Source of the DNA: Blastocatellia bacterium
GTDB taxonomy: Bacteria; Acidobacteriota; Blastocatellia; UBA7656; JADIYM01
Length of the DNA: 64,000 nt
Reading direction: 5' to 3'
Assembly (NCBI GenBank): GCA_016705245.1
Contig: JADIYM010000007.1
Location: 186,001 to 250,000 of the forward strand
Shown: positions 34,972-44,827 of the stretch, one piece after another
Layout of the letters: each line of letters begins with the position of its first letter
Position numbering within the stretch: position 1 is the first letter of the stretch
Notes under the pieces: generated by a model
The model's input: only the letters and a program-made list of their open reading frames with translations
Told to the model about the DNA's origin: nothing
Database searches by the model: none
Made by a program: the position numbers and the translations under genes

Positions 34972-37729
34972 TCAGCGCGGCGATGTCCCCCGCACCACGC
35001 CCCGTCCAAGTCGGCCAGTATCGAGCACGGCCGCAGCGGCCCGGCGAATGCCGTCGACCGGCATCGATCCGACGCGCTCGCCATATCGTTCCACGGTGTC
35101 GAGCGGGAGGCCGAACGCCGATGCTCGAACGTAGGCGACCGCCATTTCCGAACACCTCGACGTCGATAGCGACCAGGCCACCGTGGCACATCGCCGGCCC
35201 GCCTCGATCTCTTCGGCCGACCACGCCGCGCTTGCCACGCGTCCGACCTCAGCCAGGACGGCCGCCCGAGCCGCCGACTCACCTGAGACCGGCGACTCGA
35301 CGATGCAGATGGCTGCTCCCGCCTGACGTCGTCGTTCGGCCCCGCACGAGATCCGTTGCACCGACGCTCCTCCCGACGATGACCCGATCCGCAACTGCAC
35401 CGACCGGATCGCAATCTCGATCGCCTCGAGCGCATCCCAGCTCCCGCCCGGCGTGATGGCCGCGATGGCTGCAACCGTCAACGGTTCCGGCGAGTCGACG
35501 GCGACCTCGGAAACCGGGCTCGGCGCCGGCAACGCGGGAGAACTGAGCCGGTCCCCCTCGGGTCTGTCGAAGCCATCAACGACGTATTTTGATACGAGAG
35601 ACGAACCGTCGGTATCGCCGACGATCCCGACGAGCGGATACAGGGCTCGCACACTTGCGGCGTACCATCCCCGAACCGACTCATCCGTGAGCTTCGCGAC
35701 CGTTTCAGGCAGCCCGATGGCCGCCACGCCGTATGAATGCGTGGGATAGCGGCCTTGCCAGAACAGGTTCACGGCCGCATCACGCGACGCGATTCGCGAC
35801 GGGCGCTGGTCCGCGAGCAACCGATCCCGCTCGCCCAGGACCGAGACCGTCTCGAGCTGAGGGGCCTCGACGAGGTCGATCGCGATCGGCATAACGAGAT
35901 CCGCATTTCTCGACAGCATCTCGACGACAAAGCCGAAGAAGTCCGGTTCGTTGACGATCCGAACGTGTCCGCCGAAGCGCTCGATTCCGAACAGGAGCGC
36001 GTCGCCCGGAAAGCCCTTGGAGCCACGCAACATGGCGCGCAGCGTGAGTTCCGTGATTCCGCGGTTACCCGACGTCTCTGCGGCGCGCCCCGAAGGAAAG
36101 AAGAACCCGACGGCTACCACAGGCTGCGATGCGTCCTCGCGGACAAAAGCCTTCGGGCCATTGAGCGTCGAGAAGTCACGGACCGGAAGCGGGACCGGGA
36201 CCAGCACGACATCGCCGCGCTCACCGGACCGCTCGCGCTCCGCTCCCTCCGCAACGGCCGGCAGCGGCGCCCGATCCCGGATGTCGCCGGCCGCAACTTC
36301 GCGCTGAATGCCGGGTGCCCAGGTGGCCACCCGCGAGACGTACGCGTCGGCGTTCGACGGTCTCGCAGGAGCCGCGACCGGCACCGACTCGACGATCGAG
36401 GCCCGCGCAAGGCTGAAGAATCGCGATGCGAGGATCTGGACGTCCGCTGCGGTCACGCCTCGCAGTCGAGTTCGTCGCGTCCACGACGCCTTCACGTCAC
36501 GCGTCTCGATCTCGTGCCGGACGAGCTCGGCTGCGTCGTCATCCGGGCGCGATCCGAGAAGGACGTCAGCGAGCTCAGCCTGATTTCGCGCGCGCTGCAG
36601 CTCGGCATCGCTCAGTCGTTCGCGCCGGAGGCGTTCCATCTCTCGCCACACGACCGCCGAGGCGTCGTCGAGTCGCGCGGATTCGGCAGCGAGCGACACC
36701 TCCAATCCTGGTCCGGACGCAGTCCAGACGGAACGCGCCGTCGCGTCGGCAACGATGGCCGAGTCCCCAAGCGCGAGCTGGCATCGCGAAGTCCTCCCGA
36801 CTCCAAGCGCCGCAGCAAGCACAGCGGCGACCGCGCCATCAGCGACTGCGTGCGGCACCGGGTCGAATGAAATCGTCACGTTCGACGGTCCCGCTGCCCC
36901 GATGCGTCGCAGATACCGGGTGGCCGGACTGACGACGACTGGCGCCCGTGGCTGCGGCGGCGCGACCTGGGGAACCGGAGCGCGGCCGCCGGCGCGATTC
37001 GCGGGAGCCGAGGGAGGCGCCGAAGTGACAGGTCGCACGAGTGCCCCGGAATTCCCGCTGCACGGTGGTCATGACGGTATAGGCATTCACTCGGCCGCTG
37101 ATCCCGACCGTCGTCCGTTCAGCTGCGAGGAGAGGCGTTTCCGCTGCATCCTGCTGTCCCCCGATGATCGCGGCGTGCGCTGCCAGCACCTTGTCGACGT
37201 CCCGGCCGAGTGCGCTCGTCGCGAACGTGAGCACGCCTCCGTCGAGCGCGACATCGATCATTCCGCCAACTGACGCAACCCGCTGGGCCGGCGAACCGGT
37301 TCCCGCGAGCGTTGCGGACCGGCCGATGTCGATCGCCTGTCGCGGGTCCATACCGTCCGGAAGGCGAATGGCGGTGAGAACGGCGACCACTTCCGTGGCC
37401 GGGTTCTCGCGCACCACGAGGACCGTGCCAATCGCGAGCTCTGTTCGAACGATGGCGCCGGCGGCGGTCTGCGCGACAACGGCACCTCCGGGCGGAATCG
37501 GCTTCGTCGACGGGTTGGCTCCCGTTGTCGACGGGGGCTGTGAGTTGGGAGTCGGCGCTGGCGCTACCGGCGCCGGTGGAACCGTCTTGCGTTCGCGAAC
37601 GCGTCCGCTCTGCGCGAAGGTGTCCGCACACGCACCGACGGTCAGGACCGCCGCAAGCCCTACAGCCCAGGACCGCTCAAGCAACCTAGAACGGTTGCTG
37701 CTTCGTCGTCTGCTCGACGACCCAATCAT
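34972..37729 (-). CDS. M16-like protein without zinc-binding motifs, frameshifted
   Basis: The two frames join to about 918 residues if one extra base near 37040 is removed (VQREF, then GALVRP). The N-terminus has a lipoprotein-like signal (VGLAAVLTVGAC). The remainder resembles the M16 insulinase repeat: TVLVVRENPATEVVAVLTAI, VGGMIDVALDGGVLTF and, in the second half, GITELTLRAMLRGSKG with FGGHVRIVNEPDFFGFVVE. In both halves the place of the HxxEH zinc site is occupied by other residues (AIDIGRSATLAGTG and ITELTLRAML), so catalysis is not expected. A structural or regulatory role is possible. ATG 37729 and TTG 37684 are alternative starts. Confidence 0.65.
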
Positions 37730-38066
37730 ATTCGGTCACGATCAGATCAATCTTCTGCACGGTATGAAGCGAGACCGAAAGTCCTCGGCCTTCCTGCTCA
37801 ACCTTGATGTCCTGCACGGGTATCTCGTATTTGCGCGCCAGCTCATCCGCACGAGGCCGCACTCGGTCGACCGTGAGACCTCGAGCTCCTGACGTGCGGC
37901 CGAGATCCTCGAGGTCCGTCTTGAGGTTGTGCATGTACAAGTACTTGGGGACGTTCATGATTCCGAGATAACCGACAATACCCAACACGAGGAGGTAGAC
38001 GATGAGCTTGGCGTTCCCCTCGCCACGCTCGGAACGTTTGCCGCGAACTTGACGTCGTGTCGTCAT
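37686..38066 (-). CDS. Small single-pass membrane protein
   Basis: A 126-residue protein: a basic cytoplasmic start (TTRRQVRGKRSERGEGN), one helix (LIVYLLVLGIVGYLGI) and an extracytoplasmic domain. That domain has VDRVRPRADELARKYEIPVQ, followed by two beta strands and YDWVVEQTTKQQPF. The arrangement resembles DUF4845-type proteins that occur near signal peptidases, but the match is weak. GGAGAAC precedes the ATG at 38066. It overlaps the M16-like gene by 44 nt if that starts at 37729. Confidence 0.7.
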   Translation of the reverse strand: MTTRRQVRGKRSERGEGNAKLIVYLLVLGIVGYLGIMNVPKYLYMHNLKTDLEDLGRTSGARGLTVDRVRPRADELARKYEIPVQDIKVEQEGRGLSVSLHTVQKIDLIVTEYDWVVEQTTKQQPF

Positions 38067-38185
38067 TGTTGTTCTCCAATAGTGGGTACTTTCAGCAGTT
38101 CCGCCTATCTTGCGACAAGTCGAGCATTCTGGCCAGAGGCGAGTTGCATTAGTCGCCAATCAACCCTGCAAATCCTGAAATCCTG

Positions 38186-39286
38186 TCAACTCTTCAATGC
38201 GGCAATCAGCGCCCGGCGTACCGTCGAGTCGTCGATGTCCGTTCGAATCGCCACGTTGCCGATGCCCACGGGGACCACGAATGCGATCCGGCCCGAAACG
38301 CGCTTCTTGTCGTGCTGCATGGCCGCGTGCAGCTTCCCGGCGTCGAGGTCGTTCGCGCGCGGGCGCGGTCCCACCCTCGCCACCAGCCGACGGACACGCG
38401 CTCCATCTTCTGCCGACATGGTCCCGAGCGCGATGCCGAGCTCGGCGGCGACTTCGAGGCCATACCCGACGGCCTCGCCGTGAAGGAATCGCCGATACTG
38501 CGTCACGGTCTCGAGCGCGTGCCCCGCCGTGTGCCCGAGGTTCAGCGCACGACGCGGACCGGCTTCCGTCTCATCGGACTCGACGATCCGGGCCTTGATT
38601 CGGCAACAGACGCCGACCAGGCGCGCAAGGTCGTCCGGATGGCCGGCGCACAGCGATTCCATCCTTCGTTCCATCCAGGCAAACAGCGAGGCGTCTCCGA
38701 GCAACCCGTATTTGACTGCTTCGAACAGCCCTGCGCGCAGTTCGCGCGCCGGCAGCGACTGGAGTGTCGACGTATCGGCGACCACGGCGACCGGCTGGTG
38801 AAAAGCGCCGATCAGGTTCTTGCCGGAGACGTGGTTGACGGCGACTTTGCCGCCGACCGAGCTGTCGATCTGCGCAAGCAGCGTCGTCGGGACCTGCACG
38901 AACGGCGTCCCCCGCATGTAGAGCGCCGACACGAGTCCCGCCAGGTCGCCGACCACGCCCCCTCCAAGCGCCACTATTGGGTCGCCGCGCTCGAGACCCG
39001 CTGCAGCGGAGGTTCCGATGACTCTCTCGACCTCCGACAGCCGCTTGAAGCGCTCGCCGTCGCCGATCGTGTGGACAACGACACGAAACCCCGACGCCTC
39101 GAGGCTCGCGAGCACCGGTTTGCCGTACAGCGGCCACACCGTCGAATTGCTGACGACCAGCACGGATGAGCCTCGCCGTCCCACCGCGCGGACGACACGA
39201 CGGCCGATGTCGGCAAGCAGTCCGTCGCCGATTGAGACGACGTAGGACCGGTCCCCGAGTCGGACGCGCACACGACGTTCGCTCAC
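38186..39286 (-). CDS. aroB: 3-dehydroquinate synthase
   Basis: A 366-residue enzyme of the shikimate pathway, converting DAHP to 3-dehydroquinate with NAD and zinc. The NAD-binding region contains ALGGGVVGDLAGLVSA. The substrate and zinc sites include QVPTTLLAQIDSSVGGKVAVN, ALNLGHTAGHALE and HGEAVGYGL. The GTG at 39286 overlaps the stop of the M3-like peptidase gene (GTGA); the longer frame is an arginine-rich shadow. Confidence 0.95.
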   Translation of the reverse strand: MSERRVRVRLGDRSYVVSIGDGLLADIGRRVVRAVGRRGSSVLVVSNSTVWPLYGKPVLASLEASGFRVVVHTIGDGERFKRLSEVERVIGTSAAAGLERGDPIVALGGGVVGDLAGLVSALYMRGTPFVQVPTTLLAQIDSSVGGKVAVNHVSGKNLIGAFHQPVAVVADTSTLQSLPARELRAGLFEAVKYGLLGDASLFAWMERRMESLCAGHPDDLARLVGVCCRIKARIVESDETEAGPRRALNLGHTAGHALETVTQYRRFLHGEAVGYGLEVAAELGIALGTMSAEDGARVRRLVARVGPRPRANDLDAGKLHAAMQHDKKRVSGRIAFVVPVGIGNVAIRTDIDDSTVRRALIAALKS

Positions 39287-40770
39287 GCAGCCAGTCCCTC
39301 TTTGAGGTCGTCCGCCAGCGGGTCGAATTCGATCGGTCCGAGGCCTAGTTCGGCGGCGATTTCGTCGGCCGAATACTCGAATCCCGTGGACCACAGCTCC
39401 TTCAGGAGATTGCCTGCGGAACGCGAGGTCCACCAGTGGTTGCCGAAACGCGTCCGCAGGTAGTCGCGAACGAGAACTTCGAGCGCCCAGGCGCGGAGGT
39501 AGTCGGCGACGTAGAACCCATCGTCCAGATCGGTCAGGTAGTCACACCGCGATGCGCGAACGAGCGTCGCGTCGCCAAGACAGTCGACATAGGCCGAGGC
39601 CGCATCGGAAAGCGACGTACGTCCACTCAGCAGCGCCTCCTCGTATCGCAGCTTTCCAACGTGGCGGCGCACCATCGAGCACCTTTCGAGGGCCGCGACC
39701 CGCCGCAGCTCCAGAGCATCTCCGAGTCCGAAGGTGTCCGTCAGGAACCGGGGGTCAAGCAGGAGGTACTGCATCAGGAACGCCCAGACTTCACTCGACG
39801 CGCGGTCGCCGGTTCGAGCGAATGCCACGTGGGTGTCTGCCGACGTGAAACCGAAGTGCTGCGCGTGTCCTCCCTCGTGAAGCAGCGCGCCGAAATCGGC
39901 AAACCCTCCAGCGGGCCGCACGACGAGCACAACTTCGTCGGGAACCCGGATGGGCGAGCAGAACGGCCGCGGACTCTTGGATGGGCGGTCTTCGAGATCT
40001 AGCCGAATGTTCTCCTGCGATCCGGTCCGGATGCCGAATCCGGCAAAGAGGTCTCGATAGACCATCGTCATGCGACGGGCGGGAAACGCCGCGTCGAAGT
40101 CCCCGAGCCGAAGAGCAAAAGCCAGGTCGTCGCGAGTCGCATCCCCGATCGAGACGCCGACGCGGTCGCGAAGCACCGTCGCGAGCGTGGATGCGTAGCG
40201 CTCCTCCGTTGCCGAGAGCAGGACGCCCGCTCGCTCCGCCACGTTGACGTGGTCAACGCCGAGCGCCTCGGACCACAACACGGCCATCGAGACAGCGCCG
40301 AGCGCTTTCGCTTCGTCCCGGTGCTTCTCGAAGCGCTCGCATCGAAGGTCGTTCGCTCCCTCCACTACCCGTTCGCGCTTGCGTGCGAGCTCTCGCCGGA
40401 CCTCGGCGCGGGGTTCGCTGCGAAGGCGCGACCGGATCGCAAGAAACGGAACCTCCTGGCCATTAAATGCTACGGTGGCGGCGGCATCGCGATCGGCAAT
40501 GGCCTCGTCGAGCGCCCGCGTCGTCAACGCGAAGTGCTCCTCGATCGCCGCCGCGCGCAGATACCTCGCCGCCTTGCGATCGCGATCGGTAAACGCACCG
40601 TCCGCCTCTGCGGCGAGCTCCTGGATCTGTTCGAGCGTGAAGAGATATCCGAAGCGATCGAAAACCGGCTCGAGATCCAGGGTCGTGTCGAGGCCTGCGG
40701 TGAAGCGGTACCAGGCTCGGGTGAACTGCTCGCTGAAGGACTCGAACTCGGCCGTGTAGTCGCTTCGCAT
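39283..40770 (-). CDS. M3-like metallopeptidase
   Basis: A protein of about 495 residues from the ATG at 40770, mainly helical. The zinc-binding HEGGH is at 298-302 within ALLHEGGHAQHFGF. The nearby ASSEVWAFLMQYLL supplies a glutamate about 25 residues later, the spacing of the M3 (oligopeptidase F/thimet) family. No signal peptide is seen, so it probably trims cytoplasmic peptides. An in-frame start at 40809 would overlap the divergent lipoprotein gene. It is translationally coupled to aroB. Confidence 0.8.
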   Translation of the reverse strand: MRSDYTAEFESFSEQFTRAWYRFTAGLDTTLDLEPVFDRFGYLFTLEQIQELAAEADGAFTDRDRKAARYLRAAAIEEHFALTTRALDEAIADRDAAATVAFNGQEVPFLAIRSRLRSEPRAEVRRELARKRERVVEGANDLRCERFEKHRDEAKALGAVSMAVLWSEALGVDHVNVAERAGVLLSATEERYASTLATVLRDRVGVSIGDATRDDLAFALRLGDFDAAFPARRMTMVYRDLFAGFGIRTGSQENIRLDLEDRPSKSPRPFCSPIRVPDEVVLVVRPAGGFADFGALLHEGGHAQHFGFTSADTHVAFARTGDRASSEVWAFLMQYLLLDPRFLTDTFGLGDALELRRVAALERCSMVRRHVGKLRYEEALLSGRTSLSDAASAYVDCLGDATLVRASRCDYLTDLDDGFYVADYLRAWALEVLVRDYLRTRFGNHWWTSRSAGNLLKELWSTGFEYSADEIAAELGLGPIEFDPLADDLKEGLAA

Positions 40771-40799
40771 TGCGGCGGGAGCGTAGCATACTGGCCGAA

Positions 40800-41369
40800 G
40801 TGCGGACACGACCCACCTTTCGGGCAGGTTTCATGGCTCTCGCGATGGCCGTGACAGTGACGATCCCGTTCGCGGGCTGCGCCCGGCGCACGTTCGACGT
40901 GAAGGTCGTCGAAGCGGTGCCCCCCGACGAGATCGGTCCGGCGATATCGACAGGACGGCTTTCTGTTCGCTTCGCGCCGATGTGGGACGAGGATTGGCAG
41001 CTCGCGACGCTGGATGCGAATGCCGCGATGGCCGGGGTCCTGCCGGTGCGATCGGAGATCGAAAATACTTCCGGTGAGACGGTCCGACTCAAGAAGGTTC
41101 GAATCGTCGCCCTCGACGGTCACGGGAGAGCCTGGAAGCAGATCGACGTCAAGAATGCTCGCAAGCGCATCGAGAAGTTCTATGGCGTGCGGCTGCGCAA
41201 TCGCGAAGGCGATCGTGAGTACCGGGCCGACTTCGAGGCGAACGCGCTCGACGTGCGTTCGGACCTGCCGGCAGGCAGTCGACGACAGGGGCTGCTCTAC
41301 TTCGAGATGCCCTCCGACGTGCGGCGGCAGGTCCCGGTGACGATCGTTGCCGCGGATGAGCGCCGATAG
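40800..41369 (+). CDS. Putative lipoprotein of unknown function
   Basis: A 189-residue protein from the GTG at 40800. Basic residues (RTRPTFR) precede a hydrophobic stretch ending in the lipobox FAGC, so Cys would be lipidated after cleavage. The mature part reads as a beta-sandwich with an immunoglobulin- or DUF-like segment around VRSEIENTSGETVRLKKVRIVALDGHG. ATG 40833 has a GCAGG upstream but would remove the charged region. It is divergent from the M3-like peptidase with overlapping promoters. Confidence 0.65.
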   Translation: MRTRPTFRAGFMALAMAVTVTIPFAGCARRTFDVKVVEAVPPDEIGPAISTGRLSVRFAPMWDEDWQLATLDANAAMAGVLPVRSEIENTSGETVRLKKVRIVALDGHGRAWKQIDVKNARKRIEKFYGVRLRNREGDREYRADFEANALDVRSDLPAGSRRQGLLYFEMPSDVRRQVPVTIVAADERR

Positions 41370-41398
41370 GGAGTTCGTGCTGCGCATCCGCGGCGGGA

Positions 41399-41472
41399 TG
41401 CTCCCGACTGGATTCGAACCAGTGGCCTAGCGCTTAGGAGGCGCTCGCTCTATCCATCTGAGCTACGGGAGC
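41399..41472 (-). tRNA. tRNA-Arg (CCT)
   Basis: On the minus strand the 7-bp acceptor stem GCTCCCG/CGGGAGC, D-arm AGCTCAGATGGATAGAGC, anticodon stem AGCGC/GCGCT with loop CTCCTAA, and T-arm with GGTTCGAATCC fold into a standard cloverleaf of 74 nt. The anticodon is CCT, reading AGG. The discriminator base is A, and CCA is not encoded. Confidence 0.95.
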
Positions 41473-41597
41473 GGACATCTGCGAGGCTAGCAGGATGGCT
41501 CGGCCGGAGGCAATTGAAGACGCGCCGGTTGCCGGCGAGGCCTGGATGGTGACGCCAATCGTCGCCGGTCGGCGCGGCCCTGAGGCTCTCCGTTCCC

Positions 41598-41724
41598 TGA
41601 GCCGCGAGCATTAGCGAGCGTCCCACGGACGGTGCCTGAAATCGCAGACTCGTCGTTGCGGAATGACAGAAGTGATCGAAACCGTTCGACTGTCCGTGGG
41701 ACGCTCGCTACCGCTCGCGGCTCA
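41598..41724. repeat. 126-bp inverted-repeat element, copy 2
   Basis: Left arm from TGAGCCGCGAGCATTAGCGA, right arm ending TACCGCTCGCGGCTCA. The central ~54 nt (GCCTGAAATCGCAGACTCG, then TTGCGGAATGACAGAAGTG) match the reverse complement of the loop of the copy at 6171-6296. This copy is therefore in the opposite orientation. Confidence 0.8.
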
Positions 41725-41769
41725 AAAACGGGGATCACCCGCATCGTTCAGAGCCGGGTCCCCGCTCCT

Positions 41770-41824
41770 TGAGCCGCGAGCAGTAGCGAGCGTCCCACGG
41801 ACGGTGCCTGAAATCGCAGACTCG
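41770..41824. repeat. 126-bp element, truncated copy
   Basis: Contains the left arm and the first ~19 nt of the loop (GCCTGAAATCGCAGACTCG), then stops. It points the same way as the full copy 46 nt upstream and looks like a partial duplication or a deletion remnant. Confidence 0.75.
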
Positions 41825-41876
41825 CCGGGGCTGATCGCGGCTCCGGCGTTCGTGGCAACTCGAGCGAGCTAGCCGA

Positions 41877-43121
41877 TCAGACTTCCCGGCGCGGTGGCAC
41901 GAAGACGTTCGACAGCAGCAGTCCCGTCACGAGCCCGACCGCCACGAGCAACATCTGGAACGCGGTTTCGACGCCCGACACAACGTCGCTCGCGATGAGC
42001 TGCGAGACGCTGCCGAATCCCAGACTTCCGGGCACGAGCACCATCAAACCGGGCACCACCCACGTCGCCGAGGGCCGATCGACGATTCGCGACAGCGCGT
42101 TCGCCGTGATGCCGAGTGCCATGGCGCCGATGCACACCCCGAGCTCGGGACCGAGCAACGACGTTCCGGCTCGCGCTCCCCAGAAGGCCACGATGGCGGC
42201 GATGAGTACCGAACCGTAGTCCCTTGGTCTCGCCTTGAAGAGCACCGTCAACCCGAGGCTCGAGACGAGGATCGCGATCCCTTCGGTCCAGACCGGAAGC
42301 GGTATCGGCTCGGCGAAGGCATTCGCCCCCGGAAACAGCTTGATGAGTTGCCCGCCGAGCGCCACGCCGAACCCCATCTCGAAGAAGACTAGTCCCGCGC
42401 CCGTGAGCCTCGCCGTTCCGGCGACGAGGTTCTGCGACGCCAGCTCGCGCATCGCGATCGTCAATGTCAGCCCCGGAAGAAGCACAATGAGCCCGGCCAC
42501 GGTCATGACGTATATCGACGCCGGGGCGAATGCCTGCGCCAGAAGAACGGCAAGGGCAGCGGCCACCATGGACGCGACCGGTTCGAACACGCGCGCCGTC
42601 GAGCCCCATCGCTCGAGCAGGACCGCGAGCACGCCGGTGACGACGCCGATCACGGCAGCCCCGGCGATCTCGCGCCACCCTCCGCCGAAAAACCTCGCGG
42701 AAGTGGCGGACGCCAAGCCGAAGCCGATCGCAGTAACGGCCCGGCCGTAGCGCGACGGGCGCGCAACGATCTCGTCTATCTGTCCGGACGCCGTCGTCGT
42801 CTCGGTCTCGCCAGCGATCACCGACCTGGTGAGCTCGTCGAGAAGGATCGTCTTCTCGAGGTTCACGCTCCCCGGCTGCACGCGAACCATCGTCGTTCGC
42901 TGTTCCTCCGGCGTGCCAAACGATGCGAAGATCCCCGTTGGCGTGACGAAGAAGTGGCCGTCAATCCCGAGGCGCGAAGCAACGGCCTGCATCGTCGCCT
43001 CGAGCAGATGCGCCGGCATTCCGTACTGGTGAAGCGCGGTCCCGAGCTTGACGGCGAAGGCGATCGCCGGATCGGACGGTGACGCCGTCGAGGCTCGAGG
43101 CAATTCGGTCGTGAGCGACAT
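41877..43121 (-). CDS. Threonine/serine exporter (ThrE/YjjP-YjjB-like)
   Basis: A 414-residue membrane protein combining both exporter halves. A soluble N-terminal ThrE domain carries AFAVKLGTALHQYGMPAHLLE and FFVTPTGIFASFG. About ten transmembrane helices follow; the second half begins around TGAGLVFFEMGFGVALG. One-chain ThrE proteins export threonine and serine with proton exchange in Corynebacterium. The ATG at 43121 was chosen over a longer frame with an arginine-rich extension. It is divergent from the PLP decarboxylase gene, about 107 nt apart. Confidence 0.88.
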   Translation of the reverse strand: MSLTTELPRASTASPSDPAIAFAVKLGTALHQYGMPAHLLEATMQAVASRLGIDGHFFVTPTGIFASFGTPEEQRTTMVRVQPGSVNLEKTILLDELTRSVIAGETETTTASGQIDEIVARPSRYGRAVTAIGFGLASATSARFFGGGWREIAGAAVIGVVTGVLAVLLERWGSTARVFEPVASMVAAALAVLLAQAFAPASIYVMTVAGLIVLLPGLTLTIAMRELASQNLVAGTARLTGAGLVFFEMGFGVALGGQLIKLFPGANAFAEPIPLPVWTEGIAILVSSLGLTVLFKARPRDYGSVLIAAIVAFWGARAGTSLLGPELGVCIGAMALGITANALSRIVDRPSATWVVPGLMVLVPGSLGFGSVSQLIASDVVSGVETAFQMLLVAVGLVTGLLLSNVFVPPRREV

Positions 43122-43228
43122 CGGTCGATTCTCGTCGAGTGCATGCGGGGCCGCAAGCACGAGCTCCACCGGGCACGTCGTGAAGAGATCCGCGGATGGC
43201 AAAGCGCCGGAGATGCTAGAGTGCGCCG

Positions 43229-44680
43229 ATGGCAGCGATCGACGATGCGTACGACCCCGAGGCGTTTCGCGAGCACGGACGACGACTCGTTGACGGTCTG
43301 GCGGACTACCTGCACGCGGTTCGTCGCGGCGATGGCGTCGCCGTCCTTCCGTGGGTGGATCCGGGCCGGAGCCTCGAACACTGGCCTGCGGCGTTTCCCG
43401 AACGTCCCGATCCGTCGCCGGACGCCGTGCAGGCACTCTTGTCACGCGTCGTCGCCGAGTCGACGCACCTGCATCATCCGCGATTCGTCGGTCATCAGGT
43501 GACGGCGCCGCTGCCGCTTGCGGCCCTGGCCGACATGGTTTCGGCACTCCTCAACAACGGCATGGCCGTTTACGAGATGGGTCCCGTCGCGACCGCGATG
43601 GAGCGCGCGGTGATCGAATGGATGACCGCGCAGCTTGGTTTCGGCCCGGGCGCGGGAGGCGTCCTGACGTCGGGCGGCTCAGTCGGCAACCTGACGGCAC
43701 TCCTCGCGGCTCGGCAGGCGTGCGCCGGTTTCGACGCGTGGACCGACGGATCACACGCCGGTCCGCCGCTCGCAGTCCTCGCATCCGGGCAGACGCACTA
43801 CTGCGTTCAACGCGCCGTCCAGATCATGGGATGGGGAGTGGGCGGAGCAGTCGCCGTTCCCGTCGATGAGCGGTTCAGGATGCGACCCGATGCCCTCGAG
43901 GGCGCGCTCGATCGCGCAACGGGATCGGGACGCCGGGTGATCGCGGTCGTCGCGAGTGCGGCGTCGACGTCGACCGGCGCGTTCGACCCGCTCGGCCCCA
44001 TCGCGGATTTCTGCGAGCGCCACGGACTGTGGCTGCATGTCGACGGTGCCCACGGCGCTGCTGCAGCACTCTCGCCAAAATACCGTGGCCTCGTCGACGG
44101 CATCGCGCGCGCGAATTCCGTCGTGTGGGACGCCCACAAGATGATGCTCATGCCGGCGCTCGTCACCGCGGTGCTCTTCCGCAACGACGCGAGCTCATAT
44201 GAAGCGTTCGCACAGCAGGCGTCCTACCTCTTCGAGGGCCGCCACCCTTCCGACGAGTGGTTCAACGGAGCGACGCGAACCCTCGAGTGCACGAAGCGGA
44301 TGATGAGCCTGAAGCTCTACGTGTCGCTCTCGATCCACGGTACGGCAATGTTTGGCGACTATGTGACGGAGATGTTCGACATGGCGCGACGGTTCGCGCA
44401 CCGGGTTGCGTACGCCGTCGACTTTGAGCTGGCCGTTGAACCCGAGGCGAACATCGTCTGTTTCCGGTTCATCGGCAACGGATCGAAAGGCGGCATCGAG
44501 CTCGACGCACTGCAGGACGAACTGCGGTCGAGGGTCATCGCCGCCGGCGGGTTCTATCTCGTGCGGACGGCACTGCCGGCCGGTGTCTTCCTGCGCGTGA
44601 CGATCATCAACCCGGCGACGAAGGATGCGGACCTGATTGCGCTTCTCGACGCGATTCGCGAGGCCGGCGGGACCGTCTGA
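43229..44680 (+). CDS. PLP-dependent group II amino-acid decarboxylase
   Basis: A 483-residue fold-type I enzyme of the aromatic-amino-acid/glutamate decarboxylase family. It has HPRFVGHQVTAPLPLAALAD at 83-102 and TSGGSVGNLTALLAAR, where the PLP phosphate binds. LHVDGAHGAAAALSP contains the PLP-stacking and Asp residues, and VVWDAHKMMLMP contains the PLP lysine at about 304. The substrate cannot be told (tyrosine, tryptophan, diaminobutyrate or a sulfinic acid are candidates). Its neighbour on the other side of the intergenic space is an amino-acid exporter. Confidence 0.88.
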   Translation: MAAIDDAYDPEAFREHGRRLVDGLADYLHAVRRGDGVAVLPWVDPGRSLEHWPAAFPERPDPSPDAVQALLSRVVAESTHLHHPRFVGHQVTAPLPLAALADMVSALLNNGMAVYEMGPVATAMERAVIEWMTAQLGFGPGAGGVLTSGGSVGNLTALLAARQACAGFDAWTDGSHAGPPLAVLASGQTHYCVQRAVQIMGWGVGGAVAVPVDERFRMRPDALEGALDRATGSGRRVIAVVASAASTSTGAFDPLGPIADFCERHGLWLHVDGAHGAAAALSPKYRGLVDGIARANSVVWDAHKMMLMPALVTAVLFRNDASSYEAFAQQASYLFEGRHPSDEWFNGATRTLECTKRMMSLKLYVSLSIHGTAMFGDYVTEMFDMARRFAHRVAYAVDFELAVEPEANIVCFRFIGNGSKGGIELDALQDELRSRVIAAGGFYLVRTALPAGVFLRVTIINPATKDADLIALLDAIREAGGTV

Positions 44681-44749
44681 AATCGGCTTCCGGTCCGTGT
44701 CGAGGTCGCGTGCTCAACGCAGCAGGACCACGGGGCGCCGCCCCGGCCC

Positions 44750-44777
44750 GGGGGGGGGGGGAGGGGGGGGGGGGGGG
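44750..44777 (+). repeat. Interrupted poly-G tract
   Basis: Twelve G, one A at 44762, then fifteen G, about 50 nt upstream of the receiver-kinase start and 70 nt downstream of the decarboxylase stop. The preceding bases are also G/C-rich. Such tracts slip during replication and are also frequent assembly or two-colour sequencing artefacts. Confidence 0.9.
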
Positions 44778-44827
44778 TCAGCAGTTTCCAAACCGTTCGG
44801 CTCGTCCACGAAGTACAATCCGCAACC

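Larger units (their letters stand above)
41473..41876. other. 404-nt gene-free stretch with MITE-like repeats
   Basis: Between tRNA-Arg and the exporter gene there is no coding sequence. It holds one full copy of the 126-bp element (41598-41724) and one truncated copy (41770-41824). Insertion next to a tRNA is common for small mobile elements, though these lie over 100 nt from it. Confidence 0.7.

Noticed and set aside
41399..41876. An integration site (att) at tRNA-Arg
   Set aside because: No direct repeat of the tRNA 3' end and no integrase gene seen; only MITE-like repeats.
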